Positions 12,474 to 24,804 of a DNA stretch of 64,000 bases are shown here, one piece after another. Origin of the DNA: Vicia villosa (Eukaryota; Streptophyta; Magnoliopsida; Fabales; Fabaceae); assembly GCF_029867415.1 (NCBI RefSeq), contig NW_026705173.1, forward strand, positions 1 through 64,000, written 5' to 3'. How positions within the stretch are numbered: position 1 is the stretch's first letter; the number at the start of each line of letters is the position of its first letter. A program made the translations under genes and the position numbers. Below the pieces are notes generated by a model. The model did no database searches, was not told the origin of the DNA, and was given only the letters and a program-made list of their open reading frames with translations.

Positions 12474-13497
12474 GTCATCCTTCTTTGAAAGGATTTCGCC
12501 TTACATAGCTGAGAATAAAAGAAATACGGCCCTCGAAGCTGAATTATTAAACATGACTGTCGATGCAATTCAAAGAAATGCAGAAACGACGAGTTCTGGG
12601 ATACACTTGGTCCCTCAATCTCCTGAAGACACAACTCAAATTGAAAAGATCTCAGGTGAAAAGGCGAGTCAAAGGCTGGACGCAATCTATGATGAAGAAC
12701 CCTTGGGATTCGAGAAAGACCCAATGGCGACAAATATAAAGATGTTAGCCCAAGATCCACTCGAAGAAGTAAATCTTGGAGACGGAGACCAGAAGAGGGT
12801 AACATACGTCAGTGCAAAATTAGAGCCAACTTTGAAATCAAGAGTCGTTGCGTTATTAAAAGAAAACAAAGATTGCTTCGCATGGGATTACGATGAGATG
12901 CCTGGTTTAGGGAGAGATTTGGTCGAATTAAAGCTGCCTATAAAGGAAGGGAAAAAGCCCATCAAGCAAACTCCTAGGAGGTTCGCACCGGAGATTCATT
13001 CGAAGATCAAAGCAAAGGTCGAGAGACTTCTACATTGCAAGTTCATCAGAACTACAAGGTATGTTGAATGGATTGCTAATATTGTTCCGGTTATTAAAAA
13101 GAACGGTTCATTTAGAGTATGCATAGATTTTCGTGATTTGAATGCAGCAACTCCTAAGGATGAATATCCCATGCCCGTGGCAGAAATGCTAGTAGATTCA
13201 GCCGCAGGCTTCGAATATTTAAGTATGTTGGACGGATATTCTGGGTATAACCAGATCTTCATTGCAGAAGAAGATGTGTCCAAAACAGCTTTTCGTTGCC
13301 CAGGGGCAATAGGCACCTACGAATGGGTTGTAATGCCTTTTGGCCTGAAAAATGCTGCGGCAACTTATCAAAGAGCAATGAATTCTATATTCCATGATTT
13401 CATAGAAACTTTCATGCAAGTATACATAGATGACATTGTAGTAAAATCTGTTTCAGATCACAGTCATCTGGACCATCTAAGCCAATCATTCGAATGA
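12451..13497 (+). pseudogene. Tat reverse transcriptase
   Basis: Reads through the finger and palm blocks of a Ty3/gypsy RT: VCIDFRDLNAATPKDEYPMP near 13120-13180, LSMLDGYSGYNQI near 13220, MPFGLKNAAATYQRAMN near 13335 and the catalytic YIDDIVV near 13420. All three palm aspartates seem present. A small deletion near 13490 removes the join to the thumb; the thumb and RNase H continue in another frame from 13494. The first 350 bases are the linker from protease (ESSFFERISPYIAENK) and the start codon shown by the open frame is not meaningful, since RT is made as part of a polyprotein. Confidence 0.9.
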
Positions 13498-14192
13498 GAA
13501 AACATGGCTTAAAGATGAATCCCCTTAAATGTGCTTTCTTTGTGCAGGCTGGAGATTTTCTGGGCTTCATGGTCCACAAAAAGGGAATAGAAATTAATCA
13601 GAATAAAACAAAGGCTATTATGGAAACAAAGTCTCCATCCATGAAGAAAGAACTACAGTCTTTACTAGGAAAGATAAACTTCTTAAGAAGATTTATCTCA
13701 AATTTGAGTGGACGCACGCAAGCTTTTTCCCCCTTACTTCGACTCAAGCAAGGAAGGTTTGAATGGCATGCTGAACATCAAGAAGCTTTTGAAAAAATCA
13801 AGCAATACTTGATGCATCCACCAATATTATCTCCCCCAAATGGGAAGAAGCACATGCGACTATACATTTCAGCTTCAGATAATACAATAGGTAGCATGTT
13901 AGCTCAGGAAGACGACAATGGCATCGAAAGAGCCAATTATTACTTAAGTAGAGTACTCAATGATGCAGAGACTAGGTATAGCGCAATAGAAAAACTCTGC
14001 CTTTGTTTATATTTCTCTTGTATCAAACTCAAGTATTACATAAAGCCAGTTGATGTTTATGTTTCGTCTCATTGTGATGTTATTAAACATATGCTATCAA
14101 AACCAATATTGCATAGTCGAATTGGCAAGTGGGCGTTGGCCCTCACTAGGTACTCTTTAATATTTCAACCCCTTAAGGCAATGAAAGGATAA
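13494..14192 (+). pseudogene. Tat RT thumb/connection and first RNase H domain
   Basis: Begins RKHGLKMNPLKCAFF, the RT thumb, then FLGFMVHKKGIEIN and LLGKINFLRRFI. The RNase H follows from about 13850: MRLYISASDNTIGSMLAQ, NYYLSRVLNDAETRYSAIEK and a degenerate end. It closes with a TAA at 14190-14192 in KAMKG(stop)IVSNFIVDH, where CAA would fit. The next domain is open in the same frame, so this is a single nonsense change rather than a natural end. Confidence 0.85.
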
Positions 14193-14549
14193 ATCGTGTC
14201 AAATTTCATTGTTGACCATGCAGTGGTTGAGAACCCTCAACAATATGTAGAATTGAAACCTTGGAAGTTATACTTTGATGGTTCGACCCATAAAGAAGAA
14301 AGCGGCGTTGGAATACTAATAATTTCTCTTGGTGGAATTCCAACAAATCTCAAGTACAAGATTGAAGGTCCTATATGCTCCAACAACGAAGCTGAATACG
14401 AAGCACTGATCGCTGGACTTGAAGCTTTGTTAGAATTGGGGGCAACCAGAGTCGAAATTAAAGGAGATTCCGAACTAGTGATTAAGCAACTGACGAAGGA
14501 ATACAAATGTATCAAAGAGAATTTGATCATGTATTTTGTCATAGCAAAT
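14193..14549 (+). pseudogene. Tat second (archaeal-type) RNase H, N-terminal half
   Basis: YFDGSTHKEESGVGI, CSNNEAEYEALIAGLEALLELGA and IKGDSELVIKQL carry the D, E and D expected of an active RNase H fold. This extra RNase H after the RT-linked one is known for the Tat lineage. The domain is cut at CAAAT (14545-14549) by the 29-kb Ogre-like insertion and resumes at 43560 with RLLKKFEYVELNHVSR. Confidence 0.85.
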
Positions 14550-16770
14550 TGTTGCACCCCAAAATTTGCCCATCTAATTCCATTTCTAGTTGGCTTTTGT
14601 TTTCCCATTTCCTCTGCATTATCACCTCAGTAGGTCATCGATAAAATCATGTATTCATCCAACAATAAAGCTTGACAGTGGATCATTGGATCATTGGTTA
14701 TATAAATTAGGGTTCCATCCCTTATGAAGGAGTTTAACAAGGTTTTCCAAATAAGAATCAAGAATCAGGGTTTATTTCCCTATGCTTGCATTCATCAAAG
14801 TTTTTATTGAGATCAACTGGATTAATTTCAATATTCATTTATTAACCAGGGGGTCTTTCTTATGGAACTCAGACATAATCATTTGGTACACTACTTGAAT
14901 TGTAAGTTATGGTGCATTACAAGCTTTATGAGATTCGTATGGTGATTACTTATCTTGAACTATGGCTTAGAAAAGAGGTAACTGGTGTGTGGTTGATTTT
15001 TTCGGTCAAAGTCAACAATGAAGGTTGACTGTCGACTATAAACACTTTTAAGATCTGTAATTTCCATCTTATGTTGTGGTTGCTACTTCAAATACAAAAG
15101 GTGAAAGAAGAATTTGAATTCTAAGTTCATACAATAAATAGAGGAAAATCTCATTCTTCAATATTGATTACAAGTCATTACATTGGTTACAGAAGGGAGC
15201 TATCATTACAAATTTATACAAAGTTTCAAAATTCAAGCAGACCACAACCATGCCATTCAATTCATATTGACGGTCCCTGTACATAGCAGTTCCTAAACTA
15301 ATTCCATTATATACACTTCAAATCTCTTATAAAAATCTGGATCAAAGAACCTTCATCATTAAAAAGAATCCATTTTTCACCAACATATTGTTCATATACA
15401 AATCCAATTACCATTCAAAACATAACCTAACTGTCCTAATGGTTAACAAACTAACATAACAGAAAATCCAATATGTCTTTCCAAGCTACAATTCTGCCAT
15501 GCTTCCGCCTCCTTGTAACGACTACGATCATCCATCAGACATCACAAATCCAAGCCACCTCTCAGTTCAGCCGTGTGGTCTTGTAATCAGTCCCTAATCT
15601 TGCTCAAACCTGCACAAAAGAAAAAGAAAAAAAGCAGTATTACCAAACTGACATTTCACTCCCCTGTTGATTCAAATCAATTCCCAAAGTGGAAGTAGCA
15701 AAACAAAACATACAATCAAGCAAACTCCAGTCTCATTCAGATTCGATACATACAATATATTCATAAATTCACATCTTATTCCAAGAAAAAGGAGAGGGAT
15801 GGTTCAGTTCAACGATTGTGCAGTCAAGAAAAAAAAGAAAAGCTAATACTTTTTTCAGATTGGAACTGTCCTAACAAATCATCTAACATATAACCTCACA
15901 ACAAACTGTTTTTCTTTTTAACCTTCAACCTTAACTAACTTAAACAGTTTAACAAACTAACAGTTTCAAACCACCTAACCGATTTCAGTTACTATCCTAC
16001 AAATTTTCAACTAACCTAACTGCCAAGTAACCAACCATATAACTGTCATAACCACCACCTAACAGTTGCAACTAACTGACTTTTCCCAATCATTGTTTCA
16101 AACTAACACTAACTGTTTCAAACTAATTTATAACTAACAGAAGTGCAACCATATAACAGTTTGTAACTAACATTTTCCACCCCTAACTAACTTTCTATCC
16201 AGTTACTAACAGAATCATAACTGACTCAAACTACCCTAACCAACTTCAATCTACACCCTTCAATTCGTAACAGAATCCCTAGGATCTAAGGGCTCAGAGC
16301 TTCTCACCTTCATCTATATATCTCGAGCTTCCCTCCATAATTGAGTCTCTACACCATTTTCTTTCACCTTCACTTCAATCTCTCTGCACCAACTCTCTAC
16401 ATCTTCAATAACACCTCGCCTTCATCACCCTCACCATCACTATACGCTCACCTCCATTGTTGAGCAGAGATTCAACCTCTGAAACTCTTCTACAACAGAG
16501 CTAAGCCCTCACCTTCATCACTCAATCTCTCAATCAGAGTTCACAACACACACGCGGGAAAGGAAAACAACAAAAGAAGAGAAGAATATGAAGAAGTGAG
16601 AGATCAAGAAACACTTGAAGAAGTTATCATCTTCCTCAACCGCGTCTACTTCACCAACACCTCCAAGTGGAACCTCATTTCTTCTCGATCTCCACTCCTC
16701 TCGGCACTTCAGGTAAGTCTTCAGAACTCTCTTTCTTGCGTTTTCTTAATGCTTTATCATTGCTGATGCT
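14550..16770 (+). repeat. 5' LTR of the Ogre-like element, left part
   Basis: Matches 39834-41407 base by base apart from scattered changes, and retains a 648-bp stretch (15317-15964) missing from the 3' LTR. The split occurs after ATGCT at 16766-16770. Confidence 0.95.
16314..16322 (+). promoter_or_regulatory. Probable TATA box of the Ogre-like LTR promoter
   Basis: CTATATATC followed by a pyrimidine-rich leader; the same site is kept in the 3' LTR near 40951. A canonical splice donor (CAG/GTAAGT) lies at 16710-16718, downstream of the likely start. The function is inferred from position and base composition. Confidence 0.5.
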
Positions 16771-17693
16771 TGTAACGCCCCGAATTTAATTAATTATTTA
16801 ATTAAATTGATCGAGGATTTATTCATTGGAATTAGTTGAAGTCGAGGTTTATCGGTATTATTCTAAAGGCGTAATTTGGATTTATATGTTGATTTAAGCA
16901 GTTAAGTTTATGGTCGGATTAATTAGTCGGAGAAATACAATTATAAGTTGGTATTAATTAAGTTAAGGAGCAATTGTAGTTGTGGATTATTATTGGGAAT
17001 AATATCCGTGATGTTATGTGATTATTCAATTATGTGTGTTATTTGGCTTAATTGAGTAATTAGAGGAATATTATGAATTGGGCCAAAGTGGAAGAATATA
17101 ACACAATGGATGGGTTATGGGTTAAGCCCATTAGAGAAAAGATAGTAAGAGTTAGGGTTTTAGAGATTAAACCTCATAACTCATTTTGTGGAAAAGAAGA
17201 GAAAGAAGAGAAAGAAGAGAAAGAAGAGAAGAAGAGGGAAATCTATGGCATGAAGAGGAAGAGCTCCATTGAAGGAAGTGAAGCTTTTGCTAAGGTAAGG
17301 GTGGGGTTCTTACTCTCTAAGGGTTGGCATGATGATGGGTATGGTAGAGATTAGGTTCCATAATTGAAATCCATGATTGTGTTGCAATGTTGATGAATGT
17401 GGAATTGATAATGTTGTGTGTGCTTTCTATTCTTTGCAATTTCATTGAAACATAGAAAAGTTAGGGTTTAAGAACAAATGCATGAATTGATGATTTGAAA
17501 TGTGTTTGATTGATGCTTAATGATGTTGTGTTGTTAGAAGATCCATAATATGTGTTGTATTTGTGTTTATAACATGTATTATGTGGTTGTTCGTGATGAT
17601 TGGTGTTTTCCAACTTGATTGGGTTAAGTTTGGGGATTTTTGAATGAGTTTCGTATGCTGTTTCTGTGTTTTGGGATTTTCTGAAAATCGCCA

Positions 17694-17868
17694 GTTCGCG
17701 CCGCGAACTATTGTTCGAGCCGCGAACCTCTTGGCAGAAACTTGGGAAAAACTGGACCTGCTCAGTTCGCGCCGCGAACTATTGTTCGAGCCGCGAACTG
17801 CTTGGCAGAAACTTGGGGATTATTTGATTCACTCAGTTCGCGCCGCGAACTTTGTTGGCGCCGCGAAC
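17694..17868. repeat. CG-rich palindrome cluster in the LARD LTR
   Basis: GTTCGCGCCGCGAAC (7-bp arms, 1-nt centre) occurs at 17694-17708, 17765-17779 and 17836-17850. Variants with GTTCGAG follow at 17713 and 17784, and a shorter one near 17856. They are separated by TTGGCAGAAACTTGGG-type spacers. The same cluster recurs at +5,076 and +10,152. Confidence 0.9.
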
Positions 17869-17907
17869 CCTGTTTTGCAGAACTTTTTCTAAACTTTGAA
17901 ATGATGT

Positions 17908-17964
17908 AACTTTTGATCCGTAACTCCGTTTTAGGCGCCGTTTGAAGCGTTGGAAAGCTAATGA
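17908..17964 (+). other. 57-nt shared LTR motif, LARD version
   Basis: Begins AACTTTTGATCCGTAACTCC and ends GGAAAGCTAATGA. Copies at 22984-23040 and 28060-28116. Ungapped hand alignment gives 43 of 57 identities to the motif in the solo LTR (34803-34859) and 31 of 57 to that in the Athila LTRs (reverse complement of 57491-57547). Function unknown. Confidence 0.75.
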
Positions 17965-19728
17965 AATGAACTATACCATGATGCAATAAAATGATTCATA
18001 TGATATAGTTTCCTATTATGTTTATTAGGATTAAGTGATGAACTATGTTGTGTTAATAATATATGAAGTATGCCCTTTGCGATGAATTGGCATAACTATA
18101 TGGTAGTATATCTTGATGTGTGTTTTCTTATGATGATACAATGTTAATGGAATGATAATATGTGCCTTCCTTATGATGAGATAATGAGATATGTGATGAT
18201 ATGCATAATTGATAAAGATGTTGTATGCTATATGTGATTAATTGTGCGTATTTGATATGTAAGAGTCGACGACGATGCCATGCGATGAATTAAGAATATA
18301 TATGTCTTTATTAGGAAGTTGAATATGACGTGTTATGAGGATTACTTGAATTAAGGGATAATGATGAATGTGTTGATGTTGTTGGTGATATGATGAATTG
18401 TTGATGTTTGTCGTTAACATGATGAATTGTTGTTGTTGTTGTTGTAACATGTTGATGTTTATTGTTGTTGTGCAATATGTTGAATTGTTATTGTTTCTAT
18501 AACATGATGAATTCGTCGTTGTTGTTGTAGACCCTATGGTCACTAATGATAAGTTATATAATGTTGATAATTTGTATTGTGATGTATGGTGAGGTGAATT
18601 ATTGTTGTATGATGATGCAACATAGTGACGTGATTGTGAGGTGATGCATTCTTATGAATGATGGTGATTTTGTTGTTGTTGAAGTTCGACATTATATTGA
18701 TAATGTTCGATGGTGATTTAGACGATGTTGTGACGTATTGTTTATGTGGTTTGTATGGATGTTGCATTTATTGAGTCACATCCATTGCATAAAGAGACGG
18801 TGGCCTTAATGGTAAATAGCGACGGTGGCCTTGTTGGCAAATAGAGACGGTGTGCCCAATGGCAAACTTTGAGACGGTGGGAGTTTTACTCCAAATGGTA
18901 CCACATGCATTTGCATAAGTCGAGTCACATGTGAATTGCATTTGAGTCGTATTTGATTATGTTTGTGGTGACGTGATGACTTGATGATGAGATGTTTGTT
19001 GTGATGTGTTGGAATCTTATTTGTGAATTGCATATATTGTCATGGTTGATTGTCGACATTGTTGCCATTTCATAAGTTGATTATGTTATTTGAATTGTTG
19101 AGTCGATGATCTGTTGTTGTGACATGATGATAGTATAATTGTGAATTCGAATATGTTGTCTTAACTGATTAATGATGTTGTTCCGTTTTGAAAGTTGTAT
19201 TATATTGATAAGTTGTTTTGCGGTTAAACTTGTTATGAGATGTTATGTGATGCAATGTGGTGAAATTATGTATGATCTATATCTCCTATATTATTTATCA
19301 TGCATTCCTTTATATTGTAAGATATCTCACCCCTTTGCTGATATTTCCCCTACCATGGGAAATGGGCAGGTACTCAAGATTAGTCGTGGATGTTCGAGAT
19401 TATTGATGTGGAGTCTTGATGTTGCTTTATGGCATGTCGAGTCGGTGTCCATTGCTCTGATACGTAGCACTCGGGGGGATTAGTCTTTATTACTTTATTG
19501 TTGTATTCTATGATGATATATGTGTTGAATTGAATTGAAAGATGTCTATGAGTTGAAATTGGAAGTTATTGGATAAAGTTTTGTTTCCGAATGCTATGTA
19601 TCTTTGTTGATTACAATATGAGTATGTTTGTTTGTTTAAGTCGAATTGTGACATCCCATCTTTGATGAATATTTTTAAATGCACTCTGATTTCCGATTAT
19701 ATTTCCGGGGTAGATTTGGGGTGTTACA

Positions 19729-21846
19729 ATAGTGGTATCAGAGCAGGTCGGTCTGTCCGGCCAATGTTGTCTAATGTTGTTTATTCCTGTGTACGCGATG
19801 AGTGTGTGAAACACTATCGGTACTTGTTGTTCTTCTAATCGTTGTCTGCAAAAGTTGGTTTGAAGCTAAGTGGGGGAGAAGCTATGCTTCTCAAATGTGT
19901 TCAGTTGTAAGGTGTTAGTATATTGATGCTGAGGGCGACAGTGCAAGTGTTATTGGAGTTTGTTGTTTCCTGAATCAAAGATGATTTGGATTTAAGATTT
20001 TGTTGCTAATTAAGTGGAGCATCTTGAGGGAGAGGATGAGCAGGAATTTTTGATGTTCACTTCTCGAAGGACGAGGAGCTATGTAGAGGTTGTTGATATG
20101 CGAGTATGGTGCAAGCTCCTGATGTGTCTAAAGGTAACTGTAAGAAATGAGAATAAATTCAAGAAGATGGAATTTAGAAAGTGCGATGTTCCAGTGCTGC
20201 TGATGGACTGTGAAGTTGTTGGTTGAGCAACCTTGCGTAAGATGTCGATGTGGGATCAGTGATTAAAAGAAGTATTACTGTAAGATCGATGCAAGTGATT
20301 GAGGCAGTAGTAGAAGCCGTTGAAGTTGTTGAAACTTTCTGAAGCGCGAGTAAGAATTGGTAATGCGAAGAGATGAGTATGGTTTCAATAATAAGAAGTG
20401 TGGATAATGGTGTACATGAATTTTGTTCTGATGTATCGTCAGAGGTGCTTAAGGAAGTAGCTGCAAGACGTCGGTGTTAGTTTTCCAGATGATTTTGGAA
20501 GATTAGTGAATTATGGATTTATAGTGCTTCTAGTGATATAAGTACAAGTTGAAAAAGAACATTATTAATGTTGGTAATGATGGTTTATACTCCATTATGG
20601 TTGTCGGCTATCTATTGACAAATTGAGGACTTGATCACCCTTAATCACTTGTTGATAGTAGATGAAATCGTGATTGGATGTCATAGACGTATCTTGCTAA
20701 CTTGATAGTGCATAAAGGGATGAATGTTATGTCGTGAAGATATCTAGTTGGCAGGAATTAACGGAAAAGTATCCATGAATATTTGAGAAGTAATGAACAA
20801 GTCGGAGAAGCTGGTTTATAGGTGAGATAACGTCGCAAAGTGAAGGATAGAGAATGTCGAGTGAGCATCGATTTTGTGATGGATGTTTAAGGAAGTCTGA
20901 ACTAGATTAAGACTTGTGAACCATACAATTGATGGAAAGATTTAACCTGGACGGTGACTTAAGATGGATTATCAGAGTGGTGCAGCGGACGTGTAAGGTG
21001 GCGCAGTTGTTATGCGTGTGTGTTTGTTAGAGATGGAAAATCAAGTATCAGAAGCCTAGGAGAATGGTATGTCTTGATCTACATGTTTGAGTTGGTGGAT
21101 GTTGAGGTAAGGACGATGTATCGGAGATATGGTATTTTCTCATGAATACTTGCCGAGTTTATAAGGACAATACTAGAGTTGTTAATTGATGGTGGAGTTG
21201 GATGTATTCGTCGAGTAATCTTGTTAAGTATATGTTATAGTGAGTTGGTTTCCGTTGTCGCGATATTGTTGTTGGACTCTGTAAGTAAGAAGTGAGATTC
21301 TGTACTATGACTGAGTTGAGTATGCTGGCTATGTTGATGTAACTTATAAGAGTGATACAACCAGGCTTAGAGAGAGTTGTTGGTGTTGGTTAAAGATTGT
21401 CATGTATAATTAAGGGAATGGAAGTAAGTATGTGTTCTGGTGTTGAGAATGTTGTTAATACGATAATAGTGTGGAGTTGAACACCCAAGTATATGAGGAT
21501 TATGATTGTTACTACCTTAAGGATCGATAGTCAAGGTATTGTTGAACAGTGATGACTCTGTTGCTAAGCTAATGAAGTGAGATTGTATCTTCATGTATAA
21601 GCGAGTTAAGGTTGTTGCTACCATAAGTATTGATAAGCAGGGAGGTTCTTGAGGTGGTTGGTAAGTTGTTAATGAGCAATTCATTGAGATGTCGAATAAT
21701 TCACGTTGGATTTAAGTCAGATTAAGTTGTTTTGGTAGTGGAAGTATTGTCAAGCGCAACTGAGGATCAGAGAGATAGAAGCGAAGTTAAGGATGATTAT
21801 GTCGGATAGATTTTCGAGGACGAAAATATTCTAAGTGGGGGAGAGT
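19729..21846 (+). other. LARD internal region 1 (non-coding) with primer site and purine tract
   Basis: The primer site TGGTATCAGAGC at 19733-19744 is the initiator-methionine tRNA type. The purine tract AAGTGGGGGAGAG ends just before LTR 2. The longest open frame (20014-20226, 70 codons) resembles nothing I know. I see no zinc knuckle, protease or RT motif. Confidence 0.9.
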
Positions 21847-24804
21847 TGTAACGCCCCGAATTTAATTAATTATTTAATTAAATTGATCGAGGATTTATTC
21901 ATTGGAATTAGTTGAAGTCGAGGTTTATCGGTATTATTCTAAAGGCGTAATTTGGATTTATATGTTGATTTAAGCAGTTAAGTTTATGGTCGGATTAATT
22001 AGTCGGAGAAATACAATTATAAGTTGGTATTAATTAAGTTAAGGAGCAATTGTAGTTATGGATTATTATTGGGAATAATATCCGTGATGTTATGTGATTA
22101 TTCAATTATGTGTGTTATTTGGCTTAATTGAGTAATTAGAGGAATATTATGAATTGGGCCAAAGTGGAAGAATATAACACAATGGATGGGTTATGGGTTA
22201 AGCCCATTAGAGAAAAGATAGTAAGAGTTAGGGTTTTAGAGATTAAACCTCATAACTCATTTTGTGGAAAAGAAGAGAAAGAAGAGAAAGAAGAGAAAGA
22301 AGAGAAGAAGAGGGAAATCTATGGCATGAAGAGGAAGAGCTCCATTGAAGGAAGTGAAGCTTTTGCTAAGGTAAGGGTGGGGTTCTTACTCTCTAAGGGT
22401 TGGCATGATGATGGGTATGGTAGAGATTAGGTTCCATAATTGAAATCCATGATTGTGTTGCAATGTTGATGAATGTGGAATTGATAATGTTGTGTGTGCT
22501 TTCTATTCTTTGCAATTTCATTGAAACATAGAAAAGTTAGGGTTTAAGAACAAATGCATGAATTGATGATTTGAAATGTGTTTGATTGATGCTTAATGAT
22601 GTTGTGTTGTTAGAAGATCCATAATATGTGTTGTATTTGTGTTTATAACATGTATTATGTGGTTGTTCGTGATGATTGGTGTTTTCCAACTTGATTGGGT
22701 TAAGTTTGGGGATTTTTGAATGAGTTTCGTATGCTGTTTCTGTGTTTTGGGATTTTCTGAAAATCGCCAGTTCGCGCCGCGAACTATTGTTCGAGCCGCG
22801 AACCTCTTGGCAGAAACTTGGGAAAAACTGGATCTGCTCAGTTCGCGCCGCGAACTATTGTTCGAGCCGCGAACTGCTTGGCAGAAACTTGGGGATTATT
22901 TGATTCACTCAGTTCGCGCCGCGAACTTTGTTGGCGCCGCGAACCCTGTTTTGCAGAACTTTTTCTAAACTTTGAAATGATGTAACTTTTGATCCGTAAC
23001 TCCGTTTTAGGCGCCGTTTGAAGCGTTGGAAAGCTAATGAAATGAACTATACCATGATGCAATAAAATGATTCATATGATATAGTTTCCTATTATGTTTA
23101 TTAGGATTAAGTGATGAACTATGTTGTGTTAATAATATATGAAGTATGCCCTTTGCGATGAATTGGCATAACTATATGGTAGTATATCTTGATGTGTGTT
23201 TTCTTATGATGATACAATGTTAATGGAATGATAATATGTGCCTTCCTTATGATGAGATAATGAGATATGTGATGATATGCATAATTGATAAAGATGTTGT
23301 ATGCTATATGTGATTAATTGTGCGTATTTGATATGTAAGAGTCGACGACGATGCCATGCGATGAATTAAGAATATATATGTCTTTATTAGGAAGTTGAAT
23401 ATGACGTGTTATGAGGATTACTTGAATTAAGGGATAATGATGAATGTGTTGATGTTGTTGGTGATATGATGAATTGTTGATGTTTGTCGTTAACATGATG
23501 AATTGTTGTTGTTGTTGTTGTAACATGTTGATGTTTATTGTTGTTGTGCAATATGTTGAATTGTTATTGTTTCTATAACATGATGAATTCGTCGTTGTTG
23601 TTGTAGACCCTATGGTCACTAATGATAAGTTATATAATGTTGATAATTTGTATTGTGATGTATGGTGAGGTGAATTATTGTTGTATGATGATGCAACATA
23701 GTGACGTGATTGTGAGGTGATGCATTCTTATGAATGATGGTGATTTTGTTGTTGTTGAAGTTCGACATTATATTGATAATGTTCGATGGTGATTTAGACG
23801 ATGTTGTGACGTATTGTTTATGTGGTTTGTATGGATGTTGCATTTATTGAGTCACATCCATTGCATAAAGAGACGGTGGCCTTAATGGTAAATAGCGACG
23901 GTGGCCTTGTTGGCAAATAGAGACGGTGTGCCCAATGGCAAACTTTGAGACGGTGGGAGTTTTACTCCAAATGGTACCACATGCATTTGCATAAGTCGAG
24001 TCACATGTGAATTGCATTTGAGTCGTATTTGATTATGTTTGTGGTGACGTGATGACTTGATGATGAGATGTTTGTTGTGATGTGTTGGAATCTTATTTGT
24101 GAATTGCATATATTGTCATGGTTGATTGTCGACATTGTTGCCATTTCATAAGTTGATTATGTTATTTGAATTGTTGAGTCGATGATCTGTTGTTGTGACA
24201 TGATGATAGTATAATTGTGAATTCGAATATGTTGTCTTAACTGATTAATGATGTTGTTCCGTTTTGAAAGTTGTATTATATTGATAAGTTGTTTTGCGGT
24301 TAAACTTGTTATGAGATGTTATGTGATGCAATGTGGTGAAATTATGTATGATCTATATCTCCTATATTATTTATCATGCATTCCTTTATATTGTAAGATA
24401 TCTCACCCCTTTGCTGATATTTCCCCTACCATGGGAAATGGGCAGGTACTCAAGATTAGTCGTGGATGTTCGAGATTATTGATGTGGAGTCTTGATGTTG
24501 CTTTATGGCATGTCGAGTCGGTGTCCATTGCTCTGATACGTAGCACTCGGGGGGATTAGTCTTTATTACTTTATTGTTGTATTCTATGATGATATATGTG
24601 TTGAATTGAATTGAAAGATGTCTATGAGTTGAAATTGGAAGTTATTGGATAAAGTTTTGTTTCCGAATGCTATGTATCTTTGTTGATTACAATATGAGTA
24701 TGTTTGTTTGTTTAAGTCGAATTGTGACATCCCATCTTTGATGAATATTTTTAAATGCACTCTGATTTCCGATTATATTTCCGGGGTAGATTTGGGGTGT
24801 TACA
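21847..24804 (+). repeat. LARD LTR 2 (middle, mosaic)
   Basis: 2,958 bp. At the four sites that distinguish LTR 1 from LTR 3 it agrees with LTR 3 on the left (A22058, T22833) and with LTR 1 on the right (T24238, C24414). Confidence 0.95.

Larger units (their letters stand above)
16771..19728 (+). repeat. LARD LTR 1
   Basis: 2,958 bp. Contains an 11-bp-arm hairpin 12 bp inside the start (16783-16808), a GAAGA microsatellite (17190-17240), a GTTCGCGCCGCGAAC palindrome cluster (17694-17868), the 57-nt shared motif (17908-17964), GTT-rich stretches (18410-18530) and four GAGACGGTGGCC-like repeats (18794-18880). Its private bases at sites I compared are G16982 and C17757. Short open frames are identical in all three LTRs only because the copies are young. 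Confidence 0.95.

Noticed and set aside
17073..19814. Small open frames of 67-103 codons in the LARD LTR, identical in three copies
   Set aside because: Identity reflects recent duplication only. The frames are low-complexity or cover simple repeats and show no known domain.
19729..21846. Hidden coding region in the LARD internal sequence
   Set aside because: No frame longer than about 70 codons, no gag, protease or RT motif, and both copies are equally closed.
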